64,000 nucleotides of DNA, from contig JAKAGT010000024.1 in NCBI GenBank assembly GCA_021825585.1, positions 1 to 64,000 of the forward strand, given 5' to 3'. Positions 9,681 to 19,393 of this stretch are shown piece by piece. Under the pieces are notes generated by a model that was not told the origin of the DNA, searched no databases, and worked only from the letters and a program-made list of their open reading frames with translations. Both the position numbers and the translations under genes were made by a program. Each line of letters opens with the position of its first letter. Within the stretch, counting starts at the first letter, position 1. The stretch comes from Bacteroidota bacterium (GTDB lineage: Bacteria; Bacteroidota; Ignavibacteria; Kryptoniales; JAKASW01).

Positions 9681-9962
9681 TTGAAGCGAGAGGAAACGGT
9701 GGTGAAGGAGAGCAAACGAAATTTCGGAAGCATAACGGGAGGGCTGTTGGCTGCTGCGGTGATCTTAGCCGCGGTATCCGGGGTTGAAGGGTTTGCAGTA
9801 CGCGGGGAAGGTAAAGCAGTTAAGGGGCGGAAGATCTCGCCGGTGACGTCGAATATCCTGGTCCGGCATTACCTTCGTGTGCATTCGCAAAATAGACCTC
9901 CGTTGTGCATATTATTCGTGATGTCGGAGCCGGTGGGCTGCGTGAGAATCGATCCTGTTTGA
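9681..9962 (+). CDS. Short exported ORF, doubtful
   Basis: A 93-codon frame beginning TTG 9681. The first part looks like an n-region plus a hydrophobic segment (GGLLAAAVILAAVSGVEGFA) that could be a signal peptide or membrane anchor, but the rest has no recognisable domain. It may be the start of a gene whose remainder was lost, since 9666-10036 holds nothing else. Low confidence that it is expressed. Confidence 0.25.
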   Translation: MKREETVVKESKRNFGSITGGLLAAAVILAAVSGVEGFAVRGEGKAVKGRKISPVTSNILVRHYLRVHSQNRPPLCILFVMSEPVGCVRIDPV

Positions 9963-10036
9963 GACTGACAACGCCGGATATGTGCTTGTTCGGTTTGTCG
10001 GTGAAATAAATTTGTCCATAGAACGGGAGGCTGAAT

Positions 10037-10462
10037 ATGGGACAAGTTGTTGCGAGATGTGGTTTCAGGTGCGACGCCTGCAGGGCTTTTGCTGCGAACA
10101 ATCGCTCCCACGACGACCGGATGCGGGTCGCATTGGCATGGTCGAAATATTTCGGCCTGAAAATACCGCCGGAAAAACTTCACTGCAACGGGTGTCGTGG
10201 AGAAGAGTGCGTGGCAAACGGGCTTCCGGATCCGACGTGCCAGATACGCTCTTGTGTGATCGAGAGGGGGATGAATACCTGCGCGGATTGTTATGATTAC
10301 CCTTGTGAGAAAATTGAAAGCCGCATGAACGAGGTAGAGGAGGTAATGCTTCGTTTCGTGGACAAGATTTCTCACGAGGAGTTTGAAGCCTATATCGCGC
10401 CTTATGACGCGAGGAAAACGTTGAACGAGATGAGGGACCAAAGAACGGACAGAATTGACTGA
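10037..10462 (+). CDS. DUF3795-family Cys-rich protein
   Basis: 141 aa with the Cys pattern of DUF3795: CGFRCDACRAF near the N-terminus, CNGCRGEEC in the middle, CQIRSC, and CADCYDYPCEKI. These probably bind zinc or another metal. The family's role is not established. RBS-like GGGAGG lies upstream of the ATG. Stands alone. Confidence 0.85.
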   Translation: MGQVVARCGFRCDACRAFAANNRSHDDRMRVALAWSKYFGLKIPPEKLHCNGCRGEECVANGLPDPTCQIRSCVIERGMNTCADCYDYPCEKIESRMNEVEEVMLRFVDKISHEEFEAYIAPYDARKTLNEMRDQRTDRID

Positions 10463-10614
10463 AAGCCCGGGTCGAAGAAGCAAACCTGCCCAAAGAAAAA
10501 TACGAGGTTCACATCGAGCATGCTCCTGAAAACCGCCCAAGAGGCAATGCACAAGGCGTAACTCATTGCTGAAGTGGATGCCGTGTTGCCTGAGAAGCCT
10601 GTATTATCCGGTGA

Positions 10615-11091
10615 TCAAGGAGCCGCGAGTTCCTCTCTGCTCCCCATGAGTTGTTCGACATCAATCAGGATCAACATCTTGTTTTCAAGCTTTCCAATCG
10701 AGCTGACGAATCTGGAGTCGATACCGGATATGGTATCAGGGGGCGGCTCGGTAAGACTCGCAGGCATCCTCAATACTTCGGCCACAGAGTCCACGATCAT
10801 CCCGACAGTCTCACCTTTTGTCTCTGTAACGATTATACGCGTGTCGCTGTCGTATTCCTTCCTGGGAAGATGCATCTTCATTCTGATGTCCATCACGGGA
10901 ATTACCTTCCCGCGCAGGTTGATAATACCTTCGATCACATCCGGAGAGCCGGGCAGTCTTGTGATCTGAACCATCTTCATGATTTCTTCGACATGCAGAA
11001 TGTCAATCCCGAATTTTTCGCTCCCCACGGCGAATGTGACGAGCTGCAGCAGGGTATCGTTCGTCTCCGTTAGAATGTCTTCTGTATTCAT
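10615..11091 (-). CDS. cheW: Chemotaxis coupling protein CheW
   Basis: 158 aa CheW-domain protein that would link methyl-accepting proteins to the CheA kinase. LVTFAVGSEKFGIDILHVEEI, ITRLPGSPDVIEGIINLRG and VIPVMDIR are the diagnostic segments. The start at 11091 is preferred over an upstream one 17 codons earlier because AGGAAAAAGC directly precedes this ATG. It lies 53 nt downstream of the methyl-accepting protein gene on the same strand. No cheA, cheR or cheB is in the window. Confidence 0.93.
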   Translation of the reverse strand: MNTEDILTETNDTLLQLVTFAVGSEKFGIDILHVEEIMKMVQITRLPGSPDVIEGIINLRGKVIPVMDIRMKMHLPRKEYDSDTRIIVTETKGETVGMIVDSVAEVLRMPASLTEPPPDTISGIDSRFVSSIGKLENKMLILIDVEQLMGSREELAAP

Positions 11092-11144
11092 GCTTTTTCC
11101 TTTCTGAAAGTAAGAGGAGAAACCCGGTCCCTCCTCCGACAATG

Positions 11145-13181
11145 CTAAGACTTCACAATCTTGCCGTTCGAGCGGACCGCGTAGTTCCCCCTCGATTGCG
11201 GGATATTACGTGAGTCTCCCTGCGGCTTTTTTTGCCCATCTACTTTGAACCTCGCGATCAGGCCCTGGAGATTCATCGTCAGGCCGTTAAGGCCTTCTGA
11301 CGTACGGGCGATCTGCTGGACTCCGTCCGCACTTTGGTGAGTCACTTCGCTTATGGCTTCTATGTTCCTGCTGATCTGTTCGGCTGCAGTGGACTGTTGT
11401 TCGCTCGCCGCAGCTACCTGTGTGATTACGTTTACGATGTCGTCTGCCGCCTGGATGATGCGCTGCAGCGATTCGCCCGCCTTGTCGGCCAGGAGTTTTC
11501 CTTTTTCCACCTCTTTCGTACCATCTTCCATCGAATCTACCGCGACCGAGGTGTCCTTTTGTATTTGCTTTATCATACCCGCAATCTCTTTAGTAGCCTT
11601 GGTCGTCCTTTCCGCCAGTTTTCTCACTTCGTCGGCGACTACCGCGAAGCCTCTCCCGTACTCGCCGGCCCGGGCCGCTTCTATTGCCGCGTTCAATGCC
11701 AGGAGGTTTGTTTGATCGGCTATGTCGTCTATCACCTGGATTATCTTGCCGATCTCGTCGCTGCTTTTGCCGAGAGCCTGTACGGTCTGCGCCGAGTTCT
11801 TCACTCCATCTGCAATCCAGTTCATCCCTTTTATAGTTTCCGTCACGACCTTCCCGCCATCCTGCGCTATGCTCCCGGCCTTCTTTGCCGATTCTGCCGC
11901 GATCGACACGTTCCTGGTGGTCTCGACTATTGTCTTGGCCATCTCTTCGACGCCACTCGCGACCTCCGAAGCCTGTGCACTCTGCTCCTGCGCCCCCGCA
12001 GCCATCTGTTCGGTGCTCGAAGATATCTCACTGGCGGCACTTGCGGTCGCTTCGACGGCAGAGGCGACTTGGCCTACAGCCTGGCTGAATGAATCGGCAA
12101 GGAGGTTTATACTATTCTTGAGTTTGGCGTAATCACCCTTGTATTCACCGTCCATTCGAACCGTCAGATCTCCCTGAGCTATCCTTTCCAGTATTTCGCC
12201 TGATTCATTTATCGGATGCACAATAGCGTCGAGAGTATTGTCGAAGTCGATTATGATGTCCCGGAATACTCCCTCATGCTTGTTGCCGTCCGCCCTCTCG
12301 GCCAGCCTTCCTTCGGACGACGCCCGTGAAAGCAGCTTCGCGTCGGAAACAAGATTCTTCAGGCTCTCTTTGATTGTCTGGAACGCCTTTCCCAGCATAT
12401 CCCTTTCGGATAACAAGGCCACATCTTCTTCGAAATTCCCTTCGGCGAAATGCATTCCGAGTTCCGACCGCCCCTTCATGCTTTGCTGCAGGGTCTTTAA
12501 GGATGAGTTCAGTTTTCCAATTTCGTCCTCTCTTTGAAGGACGGAGATCTCGGACAAGTCCCCTTCGGACAACTTTTATATCCCGTTGATTGAAATATCC
12601 AGATCGGCGATGATTCTCCTCTTGATGAAATACATCGATATGGAGAAGGCGATTATTACCGAGATGATCGAGACCAATCGCTGGCTGGCTATGTCAGATT
12701 GCATGCCGGCCAGAGAATATCTTAGACTTACCACGGCCATCACATCACCGGTGTTTGCTTTGTGGCAGGTACTACAAACGTCAGTTGCGAGTATCGGCTG
12801 AATTATTCTGTATACGGGCTCGTTATTGAAAGTCTCTTTGAAAGAGCCGACGGCTTTCGATCTCAATACAGACCCTTCCTCTTTGTCCATGTTCATTTCT
12901 GAACCGGCCCGGACTCTGTCGGTGGGGACCACTTGAAGCTCCGACAAATTCCTCATGCCCTTCACAGATTCTATGAACGGCTTGATATCTGATACCCCCT
13001 GCGACATTGAATAGGTTATTGAATTGACCATCAGCCGGCTCATACTGCGAACCTCTTCATCTGTCGAATTCATTTTGGATTTTGCTTCTTGGGTGAGCAA
13101 GATTACTATCATTACACTCAAAGTGACGAGCAGGCTCAAGGCTATGATCACCCCCATTTGCCTCGAAATTGACGACCGCAT
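11145..13181 (-). pseudogene. Methyl-accepting protein with c-heme-type sensor, split by in-frame TAA
   Basis: One frame of 679 codons interrupted once. The N-terminal 201 residues (13181-12576) hold a transmembrane helix, a periplasmic domain with the haem-attachment motif CSTCH, a second transmembrane helix and the start of HAMP (DLDISINGI). A TAA at 12576-12578 follows, and the same frame resumes with the rest of HAMP, methylation helices and the signalling hairpin ([20 protein letters not shown]). The stop separates sensor from signalling domain, so the receptor is probably dead unless the stop is read through. Residues before the haem motif suggest a redox or gas sensor. Followed by cheW. 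Confidence 0.85.
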
Positions 13182-13666
13182 TTGCCCTCCGGTAATATGT
13201 TATGGCGAGATGATCGGGGCTACCACGCCGACGGCGTCTTCTGGATTCAAATGTGCAGGTCCATGGACACGAAATTTGTATTTCCGGTGCGCTTCGTGTC
13301 CAAAAAACTCATTGAAGAAAACGATGGGATACGGAGGTCAGTAAGCTGAAAACCAAAACCGTCGCCCCCACCGCTTCGTTTTTCGCCGCCCATGAATTCG
13401 ACATCTGGTGGAATGTCATTTGTGCCAGACCAAGCCGGGCTTTCGATTCCACAAGAGAATACTTCTTCAACCGATTCACGACACGCCTCTGTCGTATATA
13501 TCGGACACACTTCGCCGCAACTTTAATAAATATTACCGGCGCAAATCAAACCGGCCTGTCGAGACGGGGTGCTCGAGAGAATCAGCGTTCCCTTCTCCGT
13601 GTCACCACTAGTTTCCCGTTGAAAACATTCAATGTCTTGCGTATTATGTGATACGAAAATTCCCTG
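13182..13666. other. Intergenic stretch without recognised gene
   Basis: About 485 bp between the divergent receptor gene and the methyltransferase gene. An 87-codon minus-strand frame exists, but its product resembles nothing I know and has no convincing start. I see no repeats or hairpins of note. It must hold the promoters of both neighbours. Confidence 0.5.
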
Positions 13667-15043
13667 ATGGAAAAACGACGACTCAACCGAAGCAGACATT
13701 CCAGAGTGTCAGAGCTCAAGACCGATTTTATAACCGATCCCCGCTTGACACGGGCAGCTGGTGGTGAAGTATTAAGAAACCTTAAAGCTCTCCTCTCTGA
13801 GGATTTGGGATTCCACGATGCCCCTGTCAATAACGGCAGACACAATTTCCATTCCTTCCCCGCGAAGTTTCCCCCGCAGTTGTCGCGCCTGTTTATCGAG
13901 AATCTGACTTCACCTGGCGATCTCGTTTTGGATCCGATGGCAGGATCCGGAACTACAGTTGTGGAAGCCATGTCAACAGGCAGGACAGGACTAGGATTTG
14001 ATATCGATCCGCTGGCTTTACTCATAAGCAAGGTCAAAATCACACCTCTTGACCCGATTGCCGTGGAGCGTCAGGCTCACAGGGTGGCACAGGAGGCTGA
14101 ACTTTCTCTTTTGCACTCATCAAAAATAGAGAAAGAGCTCAAGGATAGGTTCGACGAGCAGACAAAGGCATTCATAGACTACTGGTTCAGCGGTGAAACG
14201 CAGATCGAACTGATGGGTCTCCTTCTACAAATCGAGAAAGTCAAAGATCCGGATATCAGAGATTTCCTGAAGCTTACGCTCTCTGCAATTATCGTGACAA
14301 AATCCGGTGGTGTCTCGCTTGCCTGGGACCTGGGCCATACTCGTCCGCATAAGCTTAATCAAGGCAAGACCAAGAAATACAAGGCGGCGATTCCTGAATT
14401 CGAGAAACGGGCAGCCAGGAACATCTCGAGCCTTATCAAGAATGCCGAGTCAGCAAAAAAGAGCCGTGTTCAGTTTGGGAACGCAGAGGATCTGCCTCTC
14501 GAAGATGAAAGTGCCGATTTGATTGTTACATCACCTCCGTACGCTTCGAATGCCATAGATTACATGCGAGCGCATAAGTTTTCACTCGTGTGGCTCGGCA
14601 TGGAAGTAAACCATCTGACCGAGCTTAGAAGCAAGTATATCGGGAGTGACAAAGTAACAGGGTATGAGTTCGAATCTCTCCCGTCGCTCACAGAGAAGGT
14701 CATTTCGAGAATCTCCGCTCTCGATCCCAGAAAAGGAATGGTGCTCCGCAGGTATTTTTCGGAAATGACACGGGTGCTTAAAGAGATGCGGAGGCTACTT
14801 AAGCCGGGAAAGGTTGCCATCGTCGTTGTCGGCTCTTCTGTGATGCGCGGGATTGATACGGAGACCGACAGATGTCTTGTGGAAATTGGGGACTCGCTGA
14901 AGTTTCCTTGCGCTGGAATAGGAATCCGATTGCTCGACCGCGACAGACGCATGATGCCTACGAGCACAAAGAGTCGCAACGATTCACAAATAGAAAACCG
15001 GATGCATCGGGAGTTTGTCCTCGCTTTTGTGAAACCAAAATGA
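13667..15043 (+). CDS. Type II DNA methyltransferase (SPPY class)
   Basis: 458 aa. The AdoMet motif I is VLDPMAGSGTTVVEA (about residues 90-104) and the catalytic motif IV is TSPPY (about 291-295), typical of amino-methyltransferases making m4C or m6A; Ser-Pro-Pro-Tyr favours N4-cytosine. FHSFPAKFPPQL before motif I is seen in this group. The next gene, 13 nt downstream, is an NgoMIV-like nuclease, so this enzyme should protect the same site (predicted GCCGGC). No obvious Shine-Dalgarno at ATG 13667. Confidence 0.9.
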   Translation: MEKRRLNRSRHSRVSELKTDFITDPRLTRAAGGEVLRNLKALLSEDLGFHDAPVNNGRHNFHSFPAKFPPQLSRLFIENLTSPGDLVLDPMAGSGTTVVEAMSTGRTGLGFDIDPLALLISKVKITPLDPIAVERQAHRVAQEAELSLLHSSKIEKELKDRFDEQTKAFIDYWFSGETQIELMGLLLQIEKVKDPDIRDFLKLTLSAIIVTKSGGVSLAWDLGHTRPHKLNQGKTKKYKAAIPEFEKRAARNISSLIKNAESAKKSRVQFGNAEDLPLEDESADLIVTSPPYASNAIDYMRAHKFSLVWLGMEVNHLTELRSKYIGSDKVTGYEFESLPSLTEKVISRISALDPRKGMVLRRYFSEMTRVLKEMRRLLKPGKVAIVVVGSSVMRGIDTETDRCLVEIGDSLKFPCAGIGIRLLDRDRRMMPTSTKSRNDSQIENRMHREFVLAFVKPK

Positions 15044-15056
15044 AAGGACGGGGTCG

Positions 15057-15914
15057 GTGAGTAAAATTGAGGATATGCGGCATCAGTATCAACGGAGAGT
15101 ATCGGCATCGCTCATCTATATGAAGCAGGGCAACATACCGAGCATGGCCGATGTAGGCAGCAAAGGGAGTACGAATATCTCCAAACACTTAGTCAAGACG
15201 CTTGGCTTCAGAATGAGAAAGAGTGCGACCGAGGGGCAGACAGCGGGAAAAGGATTTGAAGATTTAACAAGGGATTTTCTTCAAGAGGTCTTCGAATACT
15301 TGCAGAACTTGCGACCGGGGAAATGGAGATTCTCTGTTCACGAGGAGATTTCTGCGTTTACCCAGTACAAGCATCTGGGGGAACTTACCGAGATTCTGAA
15401 GAGTGGGGTCCAGAAAGATATGCGGACAAGCTTGAAGAGCCTACTCGGCGATTATCTTGTCACACCTGACATCGTTATTTTGCGAGAGCCACTTGCTGAC
15501 AGCGAACTCGACCATAGCGGAAAATTGCTGGATGGAAGCAGATACCCGCAACACACTCCACTTAGAAAGAAAAATAGCGAGAGCGAACTTCTGCACGCGA
15601 GCATTTCATGTAAATGGACCATCAGAAGCGACAGGGCGCAAAATGCCAGAACGGAAGCTCTCAATCTCATAAGAAACCGGAAAGGCAACACACCTCATAT
15701 CGCAGTTGTGACCGCTGAGCCCCTTCCAAGCAGAATCGCTTCGGTAGCTCTTGGAACTGGCGACATAGATTGTGTCTACCACTTTGCCCTCCCCGAGTTG
15801 CAGACTGCGGTGCGAGAGGTTGGAAATGAGACGGAACAGGAGCAGTTGGAGATGATGATAAACGGGCGCAGACTGCGTGACATTGTTGACCTTCCGTTCG
15901 ATTTGGCTATCTGA
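15057..15914 (+). CDS. NgoMIV-family type II restriction endonuclease
   Basis: 285 aa. The segment from ISCKWTIRSDRAQNARTEAL through GNTPHIAVVTAEPLPSRIAS and TGDIDCVYHFALPEL matches the conserved core of the NgoMIV family (GCCGGC-cutting PD-(D/E)xK nucleases). Active-site candidates are Asp in VTPDIVIL, Lys in SCKW and the Glu in RTEAL. The start is GTG 15057, supported by AAAGGACGGGG just upstream. The gene appears intact, so methylase and nuclease form a complete system. Specificity is inferred from family membership only. Confidence 0.9.
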   Translation: MSKIEDMRHQYQRRVSASLIYMKQGNIPSMADVGSKGSTNISKHLVKTLGFRMRKSATEGQTAGKGFEDLTRDFLQEVFEYLQNLRPGKWRFSVHEEISAFTQYKHLGELTEILKSGVQKDMRTSLKSLLGDYLVTPDIVILREPLADSELDHSGKLLDGSRYPQHTPLRKKNSESELLHASISCKWTIRSDRAQNARTEALNLIRNRKGNTPHIAVVTAEPLPSRIASVALGTGDIDCVYHFALPELQTAVREVGNETEQEQLEMMINGRRLRDIVDLPFDLAI

Positions 15915-16115
15915 GGTTCGGTCCGCAGGGGGCCGGGTACACATCGCGGTCTTTGGCGGCGCATTCTTGTAGGATAACGGAGCCAGCCGTTGAGGTTCTT
16001 TGTTGTATTACTGTTCTAACGTGATCCAGTACCGAAAAATCACCCTGTCCGCAGTTTCTTCACCGCATACATCAACAGTTATGTGCAGATCCCCGGCCCG
16101 CCGAACGAAAAGCCA

Positions 16116-16553
16116 TCATCCCTTCATAAGGTCCTTTAGCTTCATGAAGAGCGAATGCGACTGCAGATGTTTGACGGTCGACTGCCAGCTGGCTTCCGCG
16201 TTGAACTTCCGCTCCTCATCGCGCTTCCGCTCTTTCATCAGTTCGAGAATGCGGTCGTCCTCACCGGCCTCCAGCCAAAACCCGTGCTTGTTCTCACAGT
16301 ACTCCAGAACCAGATCGTACATCCTGTAATCGAACTGCTTCAAGTTGGAATTGCACACCGGGCAGCTGTACTTCGACGGCGTGCTCGACAGCATCAGCGA
16401 TCCCTTTTCTTCTTCATCATTAAAGGCTTCATTCTCGAGATCATCGAGCTCGCTCATCGTGAACCACATTCCGTGATCGTTAGAACACGCGTCGACTTCT
16501 ATTCCATGACGAAGCTGATTACTCAGCTCCATTCCGCATTCGGGGCATCTCAT
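16116..16553 (-). CDS. Zinc-ribbon (zf-TFIIB type) protein
   Basis: 145 aa. Two zinc-finger-like modules: CPECGMEL ... VDACSNDHGMWF, and CPVCNSNL ... LEYCENKHGFWLEAGE, the pattern of bacterial TFIIB-type zinc ribbons. The C-terminal third is Lys/Glu-rich and probably helical. ATG 16553 is chosen because GAGGA precedes it by 5 nt; a longer frame upstream has no domain. Function unknown. Confidence 0.85.
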   Translation of the reverse strand: MRCPECGMELSNQLRHGIEVDACSNDHGMWFTMSELDDLENEAFNDEEEKGSLMLSSTPSKYSCPVCNSNLKQFDYRMYDLVLEYCENKHGFWLEAGEDDRILELMKERKRDEERKFNAEASWQSTVKHLQSHSLFMKLKDLMKG

Positions 16554-16675
16554 AAGAATCCTCTTTTCTAATGGTCTTGTTCCGAAAAAGCTAATCGCGG
16601 TCACAATAAAAGACAAGGAAGACACTGGCGCCGGATTGTAATGAGTCGAATGCCGGTGAAAAGAGAATGAATATT

Positions 16676-17575
16676 CTAACGAGAGTGATGTTCCTTCCCG
16701 GTTATTTTTCCCCGGAGCAGCCTTTTCTCGGAATCGGAATTTGTAAGCCTCAGCGCTGTTTCGAACTCCGCATCGGCTTCGTCGGTCATGCCGAGCCGTG
16801 AATAAATCTCGCCCCGGAGGCTGTGGTACAGGTAATAACCCTTGAGTCTTTTCTTGTCCGGAATCGTGTCTATTGCTGAAAGGGCCTCTGCCGGACCGTG
16901 TACGCGCATCACGGCTACCGCACGGTTTAACGCCGAAACCGGCGACGGGAAATCCCGGCAGAGCCATTTGTAGAGCTCGAGGATCCGTTTCCAGTTTGTC
17001 GTCTCGTAAGTCTTCGCCGTGCAGTGCTCGAACGCGATGGCGGCTTCGATGTGATACCTGCTTACCGAATCGCCGGAGGCAGACTTCGCCATGTATTCAT
17101 TGCCGAGAGAGATAAGGTGAAAATTCCATTTGCTCCTGTCCTGGTACTGAAGCAGCACGATGTCACCGGCGGGCGAGACCCGCGTAGTGTTTCGCGAAGC
17201 GTGGAAACACATCAATGCCATAAGTGCAAAAGTGTCGGGGATCTGCGTAAGCGGATTCTCGCTAAGCATCCTGCAGAGCAGCATTGCTTCTTCCATCAAG
17301 TCTTCGCCGTCCGTGCTGATGCGCACCGAACGTGAGTCGCGCCTGAGCACATCGATGGCTTTGTTCTTAGCCGCGCGATAGAGCCAAGCGGAAGGGTTGT
17401 CGGGTATACCCCTGATGGGCCAGACCTGCGTGGCCTGGAGAAGCGCATCCTGCACAACGTCCTCGGCGAGTTCGAGATTCTCCGTACCGAACGTCCTGGC
17501 CAAAACGGAAACCATCTTTCCCGCTTCATGACGGAAAAGATGATCAACCAGTTTACCGACATTGTCGGCTTTCAT
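16676..17575 (-). pseudogene. ECF sigma factor (DUF6596 type) lacking region 4
   Basis: 299 aa, against roughly 400 for this class. Sigma region 2 is intact (LAEDVVQDALLQATQVWP, WLYRAAKNKAIDVLRRD), and so is the C-terminal helical DUF6596/TPR part (EEAMLLCRMLSENP, ALNRAVAVMRVHGP). Between them, after RRDSRSVRIS, region 4 and the start of DUF6596 (more than 100 residues) are absent, without a frame break. Without region 4 it should not recognise -35 elements. I read it as an in-frame deletion derivative, although it could still be translated. Confidence 0.75.
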
Positions 17576-17721
17576 TTCTGCAGAAATCTAAGTGAAGTAA
17601 TCCTACGAAACTCTAATCTCTAAGTCCGAAATCCTAAACAAATTCAAAAGACAAAAGTCAAATGTTCAAAACTTCTTGGGGAATCCCCTTCATGCTCTTT
17701 GAATCAAAAATGATCCCCAAG

Positions 17722-18099
17722 TCACGCCTGTTCGAGGTGGATTAGATTGCTGCCAGGGTCCTTAAAGTTGAACCACTTTACGCCGGAACCCGGGCCGTGC
17801 AAATCATCTCCGATTTCGCTGACTTTGATTCCCTTGTGACCGAGATCGTTGTGGGCAGCGGTAATGTCTGAAGTGGCAAACCACAGCGTCATTGTGCCGG
17901 GCTTCGCATTTCCGTGAAAGGTGGTTAGAGTTATGGTAACTCCACCATCGGGGAGAGTAAGGGACACCCACCAGTGGTCATCGTCCTGGCGGTAGTCTGT
18001 GGTGACCTTCAAACCAAGTTTGTCCGCGTAAAAAGCTTTTGTTTTCGGCATGTCGCTGACAGCCACGGCAAGCATCATAAGTTTATTGACTACCTGCAT
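17722..18099 (-). CDS. VOC-family (glyoxalase-like) protein
   Basis: 125 aa vicinal-oxygen-chelate fold protein: two beta-alpha-beta-beta-beta halves, with VSDMPKTKAFYADKLGLKV at the N-terminus and VKWFNFKDPGSNLIHLEQ at the end. Members can be lyases, dioxygenases or resistance proteins; nothing here fixes the reaction. Start at 18099 (MQVVNKLMMLAVAV), preceded by GGAG; a start 10 codons upstream is less likely. Confidence 0.85.
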   Translation of the reverse strand: MQVVNKLMMLAVAVSDMPKTKAFYADKLGLKVTTDYRQDDDHWWVSLTLPDGGVTITLTTFHGNAKPGTMTLWFATSDITAAHNDLGHKGIKVSEIGDDLHGPGSGVKWFNFKDPGSNLIHLEQA

Positions 18100-18129
18100 A
18101 AAGAAGTTCTCCTTTACTTCCTTAATCAT

Positions 18130-18372
18130 TCATCGCTTGTGCGCTTTTGATATGTTCAACTCCACCGCATTGAGAATGAGTGCCTTAAGCGCTGGCTCAT
18201 CTACGGCGTCACCTTCGTGGAAGTCGATGGCACGGACCGTGTTGCTTTCCAGGCGCGTGTTGAAAAGTTTCTTCGGGTCCTTGATCTGCGCACCTTTTGG
18301 GAACGTCAATCTCACTGCGTTCTTCGCAAGGACGCTGGCTCTTGCTTCTTCGTCGGCGGTAAATTCAGCCAT
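18130..18372 (-). pseudogene. DUF1801-type protein, C-terminal fragment
   Basis: 80 residues. VRLTFPKGAQIKDPKKLF and SNTVRAIDFHEGDAVDE are the C-terminal part of a DUF1801-like domain that normally has 120-150 residues. The first 16 residues look unrelated and overlap the DoxX gene by 61 bp. This suggests a deletion fused the end of a DUF1801 gene to the 3' end of its neighbour. Whether it is translated is unknown. Confidence 0.65.
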
Positions 18373-18710
18373 CTCTTATACGCCACGAACGCGGTCAGGA
18401 TGGTGGGGACAACACCCCAGAGAATGCCTGGAAACACGGCGTACTGGACATACAGCGCAATGCCCAATAGCGAAAGCACGGACAGGGAGGCCGCCGCGAT
18501 CGAGGTTGATTTACGCAACTTCGCCCCGGGGAGAATTAAACCTATCGCGAACAGAATCTGCAGCACTCCCAGGGCTATCCAGAGGGGCCTGGGCAAAGCG
18601 TTCAAGGCCCATTCGGTGGCAACTTTTTCATAATTATTTACTATGAAGATCCCACCTATAATATTCCACAGGGCCAACAGAATTTGAAGAACCCACAGCA
18701 GAATGTTCAT
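18312..18710 (-). CDS. DoxX-like small membrane protein
   Basis: 132 aa with four transmembrane helices (about residues 5-25, 43-63, 70-92 and 95-112); ALNALPRPLWIALGVLQIL and KLRKSTSIAAASL are of the DoxX-like type. The C-terminal tail after LNLPPTKKQ may be new sequence acquired at the deletion join with the DUF1801 fragment. It overlaps the upstream DUF1801 gene by 4 bp. Role unclear. Confidence 0.75.
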   Translation of the reverse strand: MNILLWVLQILLALWNIIGGIFIVNNYEKVATEWALNALPRPLWIALGVLQILFAIGLILPGAKLRKSTSIAAASLSVLSLLGIALYVQYAVFPGILWGVVPTILTAFVAYKRWLNLPPTKKQEPASLRRTQ

Positions 18711-19192
18711 GCGTTTTCTCCCGTCGCTTTTTTCACGAGCGAGGCGATCCTTTCCTCTTCGGCGGCAGTCACCTTAGTCAGAGCGTAGCCGTTCGGCCAC
18801 ATTGCGCCATCGTCGAGGTTTGCCTTGTCGCTGAAGCCGAGCGTCGCGTATCTCGTCTTGAACTTCTCCGCGGGTTGGAAGAAGCAGACGACGTTGCCGT
18901 CATTGTTGACATATGCGGGCATCCCGTACCAGGTTTTCGCAGACAGGCCGCTGGCTTTGAAGATAGCATGGAGTCGCTTCGCAATGGCGCGATCCGGTTC
19001 CTGCATCGCAGCGATCGCCGCGAGTGCGGCGCTTTCCCCGTCCGCCCTGTCCTTGTTCGCACGCGCTTCTGCTTTCATCTCCTGGGCACGAGCCTTCATC
19101 GCGGCTCGTTCCTCGTCCGTGAATCCCCCGGACTTCTTGTTGATCGCAGGGGTGCCCTTGCCGGACATGTGCGTGTTCTTCTTTGGACTCAA
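18707..19192 (-). CDS. DUF1801/iron-chaperone-like protein
   Basis: 161 aa with an Ala/Lys/Glu-rich helical N-terminus (GFTDEERAAMKARAQEMKAE) and a YdhG-type core: LSAKTWYGMPAYV, VVCFFQPAEKFKTRYATLGF. Full length for this subgroup. The start TTG 19192 is strongly supported by AGGAGG 6 nt upstream, so a non-ATG start is likely used. Function unknown. Confidence 0.82.
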   Translation of the reverse strand: MSPKKNTHMSGKGTPAINKKSGGFTDEERAAMKARAQEMKAEARANKDRADGESAALAAIAAMQEPDRAIAKRLHAIFKASGLSAKTWYGMPAYVNNDGNVVCFFQPAEKFKTRYATLGFSDKANLDDGAMWPNGYALTKVTAAEEERIASLVKKATGENA

Positions 19193-19286
19193 AGAAACCT
19201 CCTCATGGTAAATGTTTCCTTCAAATTACTTTTTCGGCCGCTTATTGCGCAAGGGAAATGTAGGTTTGTCGCCGGCGGGCTCACGG

Positions 19287-19393
19287 CTACTGAATGAGTC
19301 CGACAATGTTACCGTCCGGGTCTCTTATGCTTGCGACCAGCCGTCCGCGACCGACATTCTTTACATCTTGTGCGAATTGGAACTTGGAATTTG
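19287..19393 (-). pseudogene. VOC-family protein, C-terminal remnant
   Basis: Reading the minus strand to the TAG at 19287-19289 gives AQDVKNVGRGRLVASIRD then PDGNIVGLIQ, the classic C-terminal strand of a glyoxalase/VOC protein. Only about 30 residues survive; the frame runs into the inverted-repeat element at 19391. No start exists. Either insertion of the element or a linked deletion removed the rest. Confidence 0.75.

Noticed and set aside
11334-12132. Long plus-strand frames antisense to the methyl-accepting protein
   Set aside because: They mirror the codon bias of the receptor, have no domain and no ribosome site.
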